The notes: generated by a model from the letters alone, not told the origin. 64,000 nt of DNA from Polaribacter sp. WD7 (GCF_003335085.1 NZ_QPEJ01000016.1:186001-250000); one strand, 5' to 3'; numbered from the stretch's first letter, positions 36,799 to 46,963 are shown. Numbers and translations are program-made.

Positions 36799-36844
36799 GT
36801 TGCTGTCTACTAAAAACAGCTTCACCCTACTCTATTTCGGGCTG

Positions 36845-36875
36845 CAAAAGTATAAAAAACTTTCGGTTTAACAAA
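36845..36875 (-). promoter_or_regulatory. Consensus promoter of the rplC (S10) operon
   Basis: On the minus strand TTTG (36872-36875), exactly 19 bp and TACTTTTG (36845-36852) match the Bacteroidota consensus fully. The -33 box lies in the loop and the spacer in the 3' arm and T tract of the terminator that ends the upstream operon. Transcription should start near 36840, giving about 220 nt of leader. Confidence 0.75.
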
Positions 36876-36890
36876 ATTAAACCGAAAGTT
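36858..36890 (-). terminator. Terminator of the rpsL-rpsG-fusA-rpsJ operon
   Basis: A perfect 14-bp stem (AACTTTCGGTTTAA on the plus strand, its complement at 36877-36890) with loop CAAAA follows rpsJ by 14 bp. On the minus strand it runs into TTTTTTAT. It separates rpsJ from the rest of the S10 cluster. Confidence 0.88.
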
Positions 36891-36904
36891 AATATCAAAT
36901 TTAC

Positions 36905-37210
36905 TTATACTTTAATTTCTACTTCTACTCCAGAAGGCAATTCTAATTTCATTAAAGCATCAATAGTTTTTGAAGAAGAACTATAAATGTCTAACAACCT
37001 TTTGTAAGCTGCTAATTGAAATTGCTCTCTAGATTTTTTATTTACGTGTGGTGAACGTAATACAGTAAAAATCTTTTTATGTGTTGGTAGTGGTATTGGA
37101 CCATTTACTACAGCTCCAGTACTTTTTACCGTTTTTACGATTTTTTCAGCAGATTTGTCTACTAAATTGTAATCGTAAGACTTTAATTTTATTCTAATTT
37201 TTTGACTCAT
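36905..37210 (-). CDS. rpsJ: Ribosomal protein uS10
   Basis: uS10 is a small-subunit head protein that also acts as NusE in antitermination. The 101 residues show [40 protein letters not shown] and [20 protein letters not shown]. Here it ends the str operon, 19 bp after fusA and followed by a strong terminator, so it is split from the S10 operon it heads in E. coli. Confidence 0.97.
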   Translation of the reverse strand: MSQKIRIKLKSYDYNLVDKSAEKIVKTVKSTGAVVNGPIPLPTHKKIFTVLRSPHVNKKSREQFQLAAYKRLLDIYSSSSKTIDALMKLELPSGVEVEIKV

Positions 37211-37229
37211 CGTTTTCTTATTTAGTAGA

Positions 37230-39347
37230 TTATCCTTTTGCTGCCGCTATTACTTCTTCAGAAATGTTAGATGGCGTTTCTGCGTAGTGAGAAAATTCCA
37301 TCGTAGATGTTGCTCTACCAGAAGACATTGTTCTTAATGACGTTACATAACCAAACATTTCTGATAATGGTACAGTAGCTTTTACAACTTTAGAGCCAGC
37401 TCTATCAGACATGTCTGATACTTGACCTCTTCTTCTGTTTAAATCACCTACGATATCTCCCATGTTTTCTTCTGGAGTTAAGACTTCCAGCTTCATAATA
37501 GGCTCCATTATTTTAGCTCTTGCAGCTTTTGCAGCAGCTTTATAACCCATTTTTGCAGCCAATTCGAATGATAACTGATCAGAATCTACAGGGTGGAAAG
37601 AACCGTCTTTTAAAGTAACTTTCATAGAATCCATTTCGTAACCTGCTAATGGACCGTTTTTCATTGCTTCTTTAAATCCTTTTTCTACAGATGGCACAAA
37701 TTCTTTTGGAACGTTACCACCTTTAATAATTGATTCAAATTGTAAACCTTGCTCTCCTTCTGCAGCAGGCTCCATTGTAAAAACAATGTCTGCGAATTTA
37801 CCACGTCCACCAGATTGCTTTTTATAAACCTCTCTGTGGTCTGCAGCAGCTGTAATTGCTTCTTTATACTCAACTTGAGGTTGTCCTTGATTTACATCAA
37901 CTTTAAACTCACGCTTTAAACGATCTACAATAATATCTAAGTGAAGCTCACCCATACCAGAAATAATCGTTTGACCAGAAGCCTCATCTGTTCTTACTGT
38001 AAATGTTGGATCCTCTTCAGCTAATTTACCTAAAGCCATACCTAACTTATCTACATCTGCCTTTGTTTTAGGCTCAACAGCAATACCAATTACTGGATCT
38101 GGAAAATCCATAGATTCTAAAACAATAGGATGTTTCTCATCTGATAAGGTATCTCCTGTTTTGATAGATTTGAATCCAACAGCAGCTCCAATATCTCCAG
38201 CCTCTATATGATCTAATGCATTTTGCTTGTTAGCATGCATTTGATAAATTCTTGAAATACGTTCTTTTTTACCAGAACGGTTGTTTAACACATAAGAACC
38301 TGCATCTAACCTACCAGAATAAGATCTAAAGAATGCTAAACGACCTACAAAAGGATCTGTTGCAATTTTAAATGCTAATGCTGCGAATGGCTCTTTTGCA
38401 TCTGGTTTTCTTGTGATTTGATCACCTGTATTAGGGTCTGTACCTACAATATTATCTCTATCTAAAGGAGAAGGTAAATAACGACAAACAGCATCTAATA
38501 AGAACTGAACACCTTTATTTTTAAATGCAGAACCACAAATCATAGGTATGATTGCCATATCCATAACAGCAGCTCTTAAAGCAGCATGTACTTCATCTTC
38601 TGTAATAGAATCTTCATCTTCCATGAATTTTTCTAACAAGTTCTCATCGTAACTTGCTACTTCTTCAATTAACAAAGCTCTATATTCTTTTGCTTCCTCT
38701 TTTAATTCTTCTGGAATATCAATTACATCAAAAGTAGCTCCTTGTGTTTCGTCATGCCACACAATTGCTCTGTTTTTAACTAAATCAACAATACCTTTAA
38801 AATCTGCTTCTTCACCAATTGGTAAAACAATAGGCACTGCATTAGAACCTAACATTTCTTTTACCTGTGTATTTACGTTTAAGAAATCAGATCCTTGACG
38901 GTCCATTTTGTTAACGAAACCAATTCTTGGCACTTTATAGTTATCTGCTAACCTCCAGTTTGTTTCAGATTGAGGCTCAACACCATCAACAGCAGAGAAT
39001 AAGAAAACTAATCCATCTAATACACGTAAAGATCTATTTACTTCTACAGTAAAATCTACGTGACCAGGAGTATCTATAATATTAAAATGATACCCTTTTG
39101 TATCTGGAGTTGGTTTTGCATTTTCTAATGGAAACTGCCATGTACAAGTTGTAGCTGCAGAAGTAATGGTAATACCTCTTTCTTGCTCTTGCTCCATCCA
39201 ATCCATTGTAGCTGCACCATCATGTACTTCACCTATTTTATGAGAAACACCTGTATAATATAGTACTCGCTCAGTAGTTGTGGTTTTTCCAGCATCAATA
39301 TGAGCTGCAATACCAATATTTCTTGTATATTTTAAATCTCTTGCCAT
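37230..39347 (-). CDS. fusA: Elongation factor G
   Basis: EF-G drives translocation with GTP. At 705 residues it has all five domains. GTPase motifs are [19 protein letters not shown] (G1, about 16), [12 protein letters not shown] (switch I end), IDTPGHVDF (G3) and [12 protein letters not shown] (G4). Domain IV includes [14 protein letters not shown] and [20 protein letters not shown], and domain V ends the protein. It lies 3 bp after rpsG in the str operon. Only one EF-G gene is visible in the window. Confidence 0.97.
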   Translation of the reverse strand: MARDLKYTRNIGIAAHIDAGKTTTTERVLYYTGVSHKIGEVHDGAATMDWMEQEQERGITITSAATTCTWQFPLENAKPTPDTKGYHFNIIDTPGHVDFTVEVNRSLRVLDGLVFLFSAVDGVEPQSETNWRLADNYKVPRIGFVNKMDRQGSDFLNVNTQVKEMLGSNAVPIVLPIGEEADFKGIVDLVKNRAIVWHDETQGATFDVIDIPEELKEEAKEYRALLIEEVASYDENLLEKFMEDEDSITEDEVHAALRAAVMDMAIIPMICGSAFKNKGVQFLLDAVCRYLPSPLDRDNIVGTDPNTGDQITRKPDAKEPFAALAFKIATDPFVGRLAFFRSYSGRLDAGSYVLNNRSGKKERISRIYQMHANKQNALDHIEAGDIGAAVGFKSIKTGDTLSDEKHPIVLESMDFPDPVIGIAVEPKTKADVDKLGMALGKLAEEDPTFTVRTDEASGQTIISGMGELHLDIIVDRLKREFKVDVNQGQPQVEYKEAITAAADHREVYKKQSGGRGKFADIVFTMEPAAEGEQGLQFESIIKGGNVPKEFVPSVEKGFKEAMKNGPLAGYEMDSMKVTLKDGSFHPVDSDQLSFELAAKMGYKAAAKAARAKIMEPIMKLEVLTPEENMGDIVGDLNRRRGQVSDMSDRAGSKVVKATVPLSEMFGYVTSLRTMSSGRATSTMEFSHYAETPSNISEEVIAAAKG

Positions 39348-39350
39348 TTC

Positions 39351-39827
39351 TTAGAATCTGAAGTGTGAGAATGCTTTATTTGCTTCTGCCATTTTGTGTG
39401 TATCTACTCTTTTCTTAACAGCAGCTCCTTCTTCTTTAGCCGCAGCTAAAATTTCAGCAGCTAAACGTTGAGCCATAGTTTTTTCATTTCTCTTACGAGT
39501 ATATAAAATCATCCATTTGATAGCCATAGATACTTTACGGTCTGGTCTAATTTGCATTGGAATCTGGAATGTTGCACCACCTACTCTTCTAGAACGTACT
39601 TCTACGTGAGGCATTACATTTGACAAACCATCTTTCCAAATTTCTAAAGCTGATTTTTCTTCATCAGTCTTTTTTTCCTCTATGATATCCATCGCATCAT
39701 AAAATACTTTGAACGCTACAGATTTCTTACCACTCCACATCAAGTTATTCACAAAACGTGTAACTAACTGATCATTAAATTTAGGATCTGGTAAAAGCTC
39801 TCTTTTTTTCGCTCTTCTTTTTCTCAT
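39351..39827 (-). CDS. rpsG: Ribosomal protein uS7
   Basis: uS7 nucleates the small-subunit head and in E. coli represses the str operon. The 158 residues include MRKRRAKKRELLPDPKFNDQ, LVTRFVNNLMWSGKKSVAFK, VEVRSRRVGGATFQIPMQIR and RLAAEILAAAKEEGAAVKKR. It follows rpsL by 27 bp. Confidence 0.97.
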   Translation of the reverse strand: MRKRRAKKRELLPDPKFNDQLVTRFVNNLMWSGKKSVAFKVFYDAMDIIEEKKTDEEKSALEIWKDGLSNVMPHVEVRSRRVGGATFQIPMQIRPDRKVSMAIKWMILYTRKRNEKTMAQRLAAEILAAAKEEGAAVKKRVDTHKMAEANKAFSHFRF

Positions 39828-39854
39828 GTCTTTACATTAAAAAAGTTAATAATT

Positions 39855-40229
39855 TTACTTCTTTGGGCGTTTCGCTCCGTATTTTGATCTACGTTGCGTT
39901 CTTCCTTCAACCCCTGCAGTATCTAAAGCACCACGAACTACGTGATATTTTACACCCGGTAAGTCTTTTACCCTTCCACCTCTAACTAATACTATCGAGT
40001 GCTCTTGCAAGTTGTGTCCTTCACCTGGAATGTAAGCGTTTATCTCATTACCATTTGTCAATCTAACTCTGGCAACTTTACGCATTGCTGAGTTAGGTTT
40101 CTTTGGCGTAGTAGTATAAACACGTGTACAAACACCACGTCTTTGTGGACTTCCTTGTAACGCAGCCGATTTACTCTTCTTAGTTATTTTGGTTCTTCCT
40201 TTACGAACTAATTGTTGAATAGTTGGCAT
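39855..40229 (-). CDS. rpsL: Ribosomal protein uS12
   Basis: uS12 sits at the decoding centre. The 124 residues contain the loops [16 protein letters not shown] and [20 protein letters not shown], in which the Lys positions known to mutate to streptomycin resistance are both wild type. It begins the str operon with a consensus promoter upstream and a small hairpin near the transcription start. Confidence 0.97.
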   Translation of the reverse strand: MPTIQQLVRKGRTKITKKSKSAALQGSPQRRGVCTRVYTTTPKKPNSAMRKVARVRLTNGNEINAYIPGEGHNLQEHSIVLVRGGRVKDLPGVKYHVVRGALDTAGVEGRTQRRSKYGAKRPKK

Positions 40230-40286
40230 ACTAAATAATTATTGTTTTTCGTTTATATTAAACATTACCCTATTTTTAAGGGTCTG

Positions 40287-40317
40287 CAAATGTACAATTA
40301 ATTTCTAATTATTCAAA
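40287..40317 (-). promoter_or_regulatory. Consensus promoter of the rpsL operon
   Basis: On the minus strand TTTG (40314-40317), exactly 19 bp and TACATTTG (40287-40294). Just downstream the transcript could form ACCCT-TAAAAAT-AGGGT (40267-40283), a 5-bp hairpin at its very 5' end. Confidence 0.75.
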
Positions 40318-40340
40318 TATCAGTAAGTTATTTTTTAGAA

Positions 40341-40384
40341 AGATAGGTTTCTAGATTTATCTATCTTATTTTAAATTACTTTTG
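40341..40384 (+). promoter_or_regulatory. Promoter and inverted repeat before the Omp85-like gene
   Basis: TACTTTTG at 40377-40384 matches the -7 consensus, 20 bp before the TTG start at 40405. An inverted repeat, AAGATAG (40340-40346) and CTATCTT (40361-40367), spans the place where the -33 box would be and could be a regulator site. No TTTG lies at the -33 position. Confidence 0.4.
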
Positions 40385-40404
40385 AAGCTGAAGAACACAT
40401 AAGT

Positions 40405-42060
40405 TTGAAAAACAAATTTACACCTTATATATATGTCTTGTTGCTATTAATGAGCTGTTACGAGTTAACATCACAAGAAAAACAATTGTCTATTGTTAGC
40501 TGCAACAAAAAAGACACAATTCTTCTAGAAAAAATTAACTACAAGAGAAAACATAAAGATTCCGTTTCTATTTTAAACGAAATTAAAAAGACCTCTGAGT
40601 ATTTAAAAAATATCGGATACTTTATAAACACTCTAGATAGTATCATTAAAAAAGACAACAAAACAGTTGCTTATTTTACTTTAAATGAAAAAATTGAAAA
40701 TGTTTTTGTCTTTATTAAAAAAGATCTTCAATACTATTTTGATAAAAACAGTATTAAAAACGACTCTTTAAATATTCCTATTGAAGATCTCCAATCGATT
40801 TTAGCAGACATTACTCAAAAACTAGATGATGATGGGAAATCATTCTCTAAAGTCTCATTGACTAATATTAATATTAAAAGAAAAAAATTATTTGCTAACC
40901 TTAATGTAATACAATCTAAGAAAAGAATCATAAACAGAGCTATTATTAAGGGCTATGAAGAATTTCCAAAACCTTTTCTTAAGCATTATTTTAGTCTAGA
41001 AAAAAACAGTATTTTTAATCAGAAAAGGATTGAAGAAATATCTAACCTATCCAATAATTTAAATTTCATTAAAGAGATAAAGAAGCCAGAAGTTCTTTTT
41101 ACGAAAGATTCCACAATACTATATTTATACCTAAAAAAACAACAAAACAATAGTTTTGATGGAATTATTAATTTTTCTTCTAATGAAGATGAAGGGTTGC
41201 TATTTAATGGAACTATTAATTTGACATTAAATAATATTTTAAATAAAGGAGAAAAATTTTCTCTACTATGGAATAGTATTGCTAATGAACGTCAAGAATT
41301 TCAAATATCAACCACAAGACCTTATCTATTTAAATCTAAATTCACTCCAGAATTATCTTTTACTTTATATAAACAAGACTCAACTTTTCTGAACACAAAA
41401 TTTGATTCTAAAATTCTATACAATTTCAATCCTAAAAATCAACTTGCAATTACTTATTCTTCTGAAAACTCTTCAGAACTTGAGGAGATTTCAGAAGACA
41501 ACATAAACTCGTTTAACAACTATTTTATAGGTCTACTTTATAGACATCAAAAACAATCACAAAATTTACTACTAGGGAATAAATTTTTATTCGAAGTAAA
41601 TCCTTCTTACGGTGTTCGAAACTCAAATTTTAAAGAGAATCAATTCAAGCTAGAAATAACTTTATCTTACCTCCTAAGCATTAACAATAGAAATTACCTG
41701 TTCTTAAAAAATAAAACTGGTCACTTAACATCAGAAAATAAATTAACAAATGAACTTTTTAGAATTGGAGGTGTAAACTCATTGAGAGGCTTTAACGAAC
41801 AGGAGTTTTTTACAGCCAGTTATAATTACACAAATATCGAATATAGATATCTTCTTAACGAAACTTCATTGTTTTATACTATAACAGATATTGGATTCTT
41901 AAATGAGACAAATCAAAAACCAATTGGTTTTGGTGTAGGATATCGTTTTACCAATGAAAAGTTTTTAATAAATTTAGGAATTGCATTAGGAAATGATAAT
42001 GAAAATCAATTTAAACTGAATAATTCCAAAATATTGATTAATTGGGTTAATTTTTTTTAA
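40405..42060 (+). CDS. Omp85/TamA-like outer-membrane protein
   Basis: A 551-residue protein that resembles the Omp85 superfamily: an N-terminal periplasmic part (about 25-245) with POTRA-like alternating segments, then a beta-barrel (about 250-551) rich in alternating strands. The family loop motif appears as RIGGVNSLRGFNEQEF (about 455-470). The protein ends in an aromatic residue (WVNFF), as barrels do. The signal region ends LLLLMSCYE, so it may be lipidated. The start codon is TTG; no ATG is in frame nearby. Its partners are unknown; membrane protein insertion or secretion is inferred only from the family. Confidence 0.8.
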   Translation: MKNKFTPYIYVLLLLMSCYELTSQEKQLSIVSCNKKDTILLEKINYKRKHKDSVSILNEIKKTSEYLKNIGYFINTLDSIIKKDNKTVAYFTLNEKIENVFVFIKKDLQYYFDKNSIKNDSLNIPIEDLQSILADITQKLDDDGKSFSKVSLTNINIKRKKLFANLNVIQSKKRIINRAIIKGYEEFPKPFLKHYFSLEKNSIFNQKRIEEISNLSNNLNFIKEIKKPEVLFTKDSTILYLYLKKQQNNSFDGIINFSSNEDEGLLFNGTINLTLNNILNKGEKFSLLWNSIANERQEFQISTTRPYLFKSKFTPELSFTLYKQDSTFLNTKFDSKILYNFNPKNQLAITYSSENSSELEEISEDNINSFNNYFIGLLYRHQKQSQNLLLGNKFLFEVNPSYGVRNSNFKENQFKLEITLSYLLSINNRNYLFLKNKTGHLTSENKLTNELFRIGGVNSLRGFNEQEFFTASYNYTNIEYRYLLNETSLFYTITDIGFLNETNQKPIGFGVGYRFTNEKFLINLGIALGNDNENQFKLNNSKILINWVNFF

Positions 42061-42242
42061 TAAAAAAAGAAAATAATAAAAGTTCTAGTTCTATGAAAGT
42101 AGTTCTAACATAGCATTTTAAAATATTTTTTAACATTATAAATAGAATTTGTGATATTTTAAACTTCATTTTTTTGTTAAAAAATTGTTTATTTAAATTT
42201 TATTTAAGACTTTTGAGATTAATTAATTCAAATAATTATACA

Positions 42243-45200
42243 ATGAAGACAAAGTTTAATGGATTTTTAACGCTCTTTTTAGCGTTGGTCGTGCAAATTT
42301 CTTTTGCACAAGAAAAAACGATTTCTGGTACTGTATCTGACGAATCAGGTCCACTTCCAGGGGTTAGTGTTTTAATTAAGGGTACTACAACTGGTACTGA
42401 AACTGATTTTGACGGAAAATATTCTATCAAAGCTAAAACAGGTGATACATTAATTTTTAGTTACCTGGGTTATAAACCATCAGAAAAAAAAGTTGGTAAT
42501 TCTTCTTCTCTTAATGTAATTTTAGAAGAAGATTCTAATGTTTTAAATGAAGTTGTGGTAACTGCATTAGGTGTTAAAAGACAAGCTAAATCTCTTGGTT
42601 ATGGAGTAACAACATTAAAAGCCACAGAATTAAATGAAGTAAGAGCTACAAGTACATTAAGTGCTTTAGCTGGTAAAAGTTCTGGTGTTGTAATTCAAAA
42701 TCAATCAGGTAACGTAGGTGGATCTCAAAGAATTTTAATTAGAGGAATATCTACATTAGGTGGCAATCAACAACCTTTATTTGTTATTGATGGTGTTCCT
42801 GTATCTAACTCTCAAACAGCCACAGGTAGTAGAATCTCAGGAGGATTTGATTTTGGAAACAGAGCGCAAGATATTAACCCTGATGACATTGAAACGATTT
42901 CAATTCTTAAAGGTGCCTCTGCTGCTGCATTATATGGTTCTAGAGCTGCAAATGGTGTTGTATTAATTACAACCAAAAAAGGAAAAAAAGGAAGTAAGGC
43001 TTCTGTTGTAGTTAATTCTACGTACAGATTTGATACTCCATTAGTTTTACCAGATTTTCAAAATGAATATGCTTTTGGTACAGAAGATGCTAATGGTGTT
43101 CCTGTAACTGATACTACTATTCCTATTAATGGTGATCCTGTTACTGGTAATGGTAACCCAGGTTTAGCTGGTTGGGGAGAAAGAATTAGTGACTTAGTAA
43201 GTGCAGGAAGAACATTTACAAACTACGATGGCACCACTTCTTCATTTAGAGCATTTAATAACAATGTTGAAGATTTTTATCAAACAGGAACTACGATTGT
43301 AAATTCTATAGCAATATCAGGTGCTAGTGACATTGCTGATTATAGATTCAGTTTATCTCACAATGACCAAACAGGTATTATTCCTGGTTCTGGTTTAAAC
43401 AGAACAAATCTTGGTGTAAATTCAGGTTATACAATATCTGATAAATTAAAAGCTAGAACTAGCATAAACTATATTAGAACTAATATATCAGGAACTGCAG
43501 CAGCAGGAGCTAATGACCCAAATGTTTTGACTAATATTATTAATGGATTACCTAGAATAGCTGACATTAATATCTTTAGAGACTTTGTTGATAATGATGG
43601 AAATCAACTAAATAATGTAGGTTTACAGACAAATAATCCATTTTTTGTTGCGTTTCAAAATGCACCTACAGTTACTGTTCAGAGATTTTTTGGAAATTCT
43701 CAATTAGAATATGAGCCTATTGAAAGATTAAATTTCTTAGGAAGAGCTGGTTATGATACTTTTACAGACACAAGACTTCTAGTAAATAGAATTGGTACAT
43801 TGGGTAGAGAAAGAGGTAGATTTACAGATGATATAATAAATCAAAGAGAATTAACTTTAGATTTTATTGCATCTTATAACTTTGACCTAAACGAAGACTT
43901 TAAATTATCATTAAGATCAGGTGTTCAGTGGAATGAAAGAGTATTTGAAAGATTTTCAAACACAGGAACAAATTTAACTGTACCTAATCTTTTCTCTCCA
44001 GGAAATGCTGAAGATAATGTTCCAACTAAAGACTTCAGAAGAAGAAGAATATTTGGTGTATTTGCAGATGTTAGTTTAGACTACAAGGATTGGGCTTTCT
44101 TAAATTTTACAGGTCGTAGAGACTCTTCTTCTACTTTACCTATTCAAAATAGAGACTTCTTTTATCCTTCAGTTTCGGCAAGTGTTGTTTTAAGTGATGC
44201 CTTAGACATTAAATCTGATTTTTTAAGTTATTTAAAGGTTAGAGGAAACTGGGCGAATGTAGGAAATGATACCGCTTCATTTTTAACTACATTTAACTTT
44301 ACTCCTGATACAGGATTCTTTGGTCAGTTTGGTACTGGAGGTAATTTCCCATTTGATGGAAACGTTACATTCAATTCTGCTGGTGTATTACCTGATGCTG
44401 ATTTAGTTGCTGAAAATCAAACAAATGTTGAGTTTGGTGTTGAGTTTGGACTATTTAACAACAGATTAACTGTAGACGCAACTTATTATAAAAACTCTAC
44501 AAAAGATCAAATTGTTAATTTACCAACACCAGAAACTACTGGTTTTGGTGCTTTCTTAACTAATATAGGGCGAATAGAAAACGAAGGTATAGAAATTGAA
44601 TTAGGTGCAAAAATCATAAGAACAGATGATTTTTCTTGGAATATAAATACTAATTTTACTACAAACCAATTTACAGCTGCTGATTTAGGTGGGCTTGAGA
44701 ACTTTCAATTAGTTACAGGTTTTTCAAGTTTATCAGTTAGAGCAGTTCAAGGAGGAGAATTAGAGCTTTTTGGTACTGGCTTTGCAAGAGTTCAAGATGC
44801 TGACGGAAATGATATAGATGATCAAATATTAGTAAATGCTCAAGGTCTTAGAACACCTGGATCAGAAAGAAGTTTTGGTAGTATTTTCCCAGATTTCACT
44901 GCAGGTTTAACAACTGTATTTACTTATAAGGGTTTTACACTGTCTAGTACGTTTGACTACAGACATGGAGGTGTAATGTTTTCTAACACAGTTGGTCAGT
45001 TAAGAAGAAGCGGTGTAGCTGCTGAGACTGCTGCAAACAACAGAGCACCTATCGTTGATTCTGAAGCTTTTATGTTAGACGCAAACGGTGATGCAGTTCC
45101 TAACACTATTGAAGCTACGCCAGAAACATTCTGGAATGCTTTTGCTAGCGCTACAGTTCCTGAAGGAAATATTTTTGATGCAACTTTCTTAAAATGGAGA

Positions 45201-45428
45201 GAATTAAGTCTTACTTATAGTTTCCCTTCTAGTTATTTAGAAAAAATACCTTTTACAGGTATAACACTAGGAGTTCAAGCTAGAAACTTAGCTATATTCT
45301 TATCAGATGTTCCTCATGTTGATCCTGAAGCAAGTCTTGGGGGTGCAGCAAGTAACTTACAAGGAGTAGAAAGAGGTTCAGTACCTGGTTCTAGTAGTGT
45401 AGGTTTTAATTTAAATTTAAAATTTTAA
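42243..45428 (+). CDS. SusC/RagA family TonB-linked outer-membrane transporter
   Basis: A 1061-residue TonB-dependent receptor of the SusC type. It has a signal peptide (MKTKFNGFLTLFLALVVQISFAQ), a carboxypeptidase regulatory-like domain (about 24-100; ISGTVSDESGPLPGVSVLIKG), a plug with the SusC signature (NEVVVTALGVKRQ, RILIRGISTLGGNQQPLFVIDGVPV in part), SAAALYGSRAANGVVLITTKKG, and a C-terminal barrel ending in NLNLKF. A longer frame opens at a TTG at 42174, but the ATG at 42243 gives a clean signal peptide. It forms a pair with the SusD gene 12 bp downstream. No enzyme genes follow, so the ligand is unknown; peptide, glycan and other organic uptake are all possible. Confidence 0.93.
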   Translation: MKTKFNGFLTLFLALVVQISFAQEKTISGTVSDESGPLPGVSVLIKGTTTGTETDFDGKYSIKAKTGDTLIFSYLGYKPSEKKVGNSSSLNVILEEDSNVLNEVVVTALGVKRQAKSLGYGVTTLKATELNEVRATSTLSALAGKSSGVVIQNQSGNVGGSQRILIRGISTLGGNQQPLFVIDGVPVSNSQTATGSRISGGFDFGNRAQDINPDDIETISILKGASAAALYGSRAANGVVLITTKKGKKGSKASVVVNSTYRFDTPLVLPDFQNEYAFGTEDANGVPVTDTTIPINGDPVTGNGNPGLAGWGERISDLVSAGRTFTNYDGTTSSFRAFNNNVEDFYQTGTTIVNSIAISGASDIADYRFSLSHNDQTGIIPGSGLNRTNLGVNSGYTISDKLKARTSINYIRTNISGTAAAGANDPNVLTNIINGLPRIADINIFRDFVDNDGNQLNNVGLQTNNPFFVAFQNAPTVTVQRFFGNSQLEYEPIERLNFLGRAGYDTFTDTRLLVNRIGTLGRERGRFTDDIINQRELTLDFIASYNFDLNEDFKLSLRSGVQWNERVFERFSNTGTNLTVPNLFSPGNAEDNVPTKDFRRRRIFGVFADVSLDYKDWAFLNFTGRRDSSSTLPIQNRDFFYPSVSASVVLSDALDIKSDFLSYLKVRGNWANVGNDTASFLTTFNFTPDTGFFGQFGTGGNFPFDGNVTFNSAGVLPDADLVAENQTNVEFGVEFGLFNNRLTVDATYYKNSTKDQIVNLPTPETTGFGAFLTNIGRIENEGIEIELGAKIIRTDDFSWNINTNFTTNQFTAADLGGLENFQLVTGFSSLSVRAVQGGELELFGTGFARVQDADGNDIDDQILVNAQGLRTPGSERSFGSIFPDFTAGLTTVFTYKGFTLSSTFDYRHGGVMFSNTVGQLRRSGVAAETAANNRAPIVDSEAFMLDANGDAVPNTIEATPETFWNAFASATVPEGNIFDATFLKWRELSLTYSFPSSYLEKIPFTGITLGVQARNLAIFLSDVPHVDPEASLGGAASNLQGVERGSVPGSSSVGFNLNLKF

Positions 45429-45440
45429 AAAAACATATCC

Positions 45441-46892
45441 ATGAAAAAAATAACAAACAATATAAAATTAATAGTCTTATTGCTATTTTCCATAACTTTT
45501 GTTAGTTGTGAGGGCTCTTTAGACATTAATGAAGATCCTTTGGCAGCAACTAGAATTGATGCTTCCTTGTTATATCCTCAGTTTTTCTTACAAATGTCTA
45601 GTAATAGAACTATTGAGTTAAATGCTGTTAATATTCAAGCTCAACAATGGGCAAGTGGTGGTTCTGCTGGAGTATTTAGAAACCCTGAAAGATATTCTAT
45701 AAGCCCATTTACTATTGGTAATAACTTTACAGGTATATATACTGGTGTTTTACGTAATTTAAGTTTGGCTAGAGGTCTTATTGAAGAAAACCAGCCAGCT
45801 AATTTAAATTCTATTGGACAAATCAAAGTATTTGAAGCTTTTGCTTATTTACACATTACTCAAATTTATGGGGATGCACCTTTCACTGAAGCAATTCAAA
45901 CAGCAGAATTTCCATTTCCTAGATTTGATGCACAAGAAGACTTATTAAGAGGTGTAGTTGGTAGATTAGATGAAGCCATTGGTCTTTTATCTAGCCCTAC
46001 TGATATAGTAACTAATGCTGATTTAATATACAGTGGAGATAGAAATAATTGGATTAGATTTGCTAACTCTCTTAAATTAAAAGCATTGATGTTAATTGCA
46101 AATAGAGATCCGCAATCTGTAGCTGCTGAGATACAAGCTTTATCTACAAACCCTTTGTTAATTTTGGATAATTCTCAAAATGCTTATTTAAGATATCCTG
46201 GAACTGTAGGTCAGTCAAATCCTATATGGCAAACGTTAGATAACTTTGCAGGAGGTAGAAATCCTTTTTGGTATGCTGGTAGCACATTGGTGAATCTTAT
46301 GAATGCAAATAATGACCCTAGAAGGGCGACATATTTTGATGAAGAAGATGGTGGAGTATATGTAGGGCAAGACCAAGGTGTATTTAGCCCAACTGGTATA
46401 TCTAATATAAGCTTAAATATTATAAGACCTGATTTAGAAGACCGTTTTGCTACTGCAGCTGAAACAAATTTCTTTTTAGCTGAAGCTGTTTTAAAAGGTT
46501 ATATTACCGGAAATGCTCAATCATTCTATAGAGCAGGTTTAGAGGCTTCTTTAAATTCTTATGATGGTGCTTTTGGTGGAGAAAATGGAGAAATAGCTCA
46601 AGCAGATAAAGACGCATATCTAGCAGCTAGAGGAAGTATATCTGAATTAAATATAAATGATGCTATTAGAAGAGTAAATGAAGAGCAATATGTAGCTTTA
46701 TTTACAAGAGGTCTAGAAGCTTGGACTCACTGGAGAAGAACTAAAGTTCCAGATTTTCAACTACCTACTGGTGCTTTATTGTCTGATATTATTAGAAGAT
46801 ATTCTTATCCTACAGATGAAATTGTAGCTAATGAAAACTCTCCTGAAAGTAGTTTACCTTTAACTACTCCTATGTGGTTTGAACAACCTTAA
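45441..46892 (+). CDS. SusD/RagB family surface lipoprotein
   Basis: The 483-residue protein is the lid partner of the preceding SusC. A lipoprotein signal ends in SITFVSC (Cys about 23). SusD-type TPR-like segments follow: FEAFAYLHITQIYGDAPFTEA (here about 130), WIRFANSLKLKALMLIANRD and, near the C-terminus, INDAIRRVNEEQYVALFTRG with EAWTHWRRTKVPD. The build looks closest to the SusD-like group 2. It binds and hands ligand to SusC; the ligand is not evident. A strong terminator follows. Confidence 0.92.
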   Translation: MKKITNNIKLIVLLLFSITFVSCEGSLDINEDPLAATRIDASLLYPQFFLQMSSNRTIELNAVNIQAQQWASGGSAGVFRNPERYSISPFTIGNNFTGIYTGVLRNLSLARGLIEENQPANLNSIGQIKVFEAFAYLHITQIYGDAPFTEAIQTAEFPFPRFDAQEDLLRGVVGRLDEAIGLLSSPTDIVTNADLIYSGDRNNWIRFANSLKLKALMLIANRDPQSVAAEIQALSTNPLLILDNSQNAYLRYPGTVGQSNPIWQTLDNFAGGRNPFWYAGSTLVNLMNANNDPRRATYFDEEDGGVYVGQDQGVFSPTGISNISLNIIRPDLEDRFATAAETNFFLAEAVLKGYITGNAQSFYRAGLEASLNSYDGAFGGENGEIAQADKDAYLAARGSISELNINDAIRRVNEEQYVALFTRGLEAWTHWRRTKVPDFQLPTGALLSDIIRRYSYPTDEIVANENSPESSLPLTTPMWFEQP

Positions 46893-46910
46893 AAATATTA
46901 GTATAATGTA

Positions 46911-46938
46911 AAAAACCACCTCTAAGAGGTGGTTTTTT
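46911..46938 (+). terminator. Terminator of the SusC/SusD operon
   Basis: ACCACCTC pairs with GAGGTGGT around a 3-nt loop, preceded by A5 and followed by T8. Confidence 0.88.
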
Positions 46939-46963
46939 TTTATATATTTATTTATAATTAGTA

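Noticed and set aside
36683..36986. Two plus-strand reading frames of 62 and 75 codons across the rplC leader and rpsJ end
   Set aside because: They run antisense to the terminator, promoter and leader, have no recognisable domain, and one overlaps rpsJ. They look like chance frames.
42174..42242. Upstream extension of the SusC frame by 23 codons from a TTG
   Set aside because: The extension breaks the signal peptide pattern; the ATG at 42243 gives a standard one.
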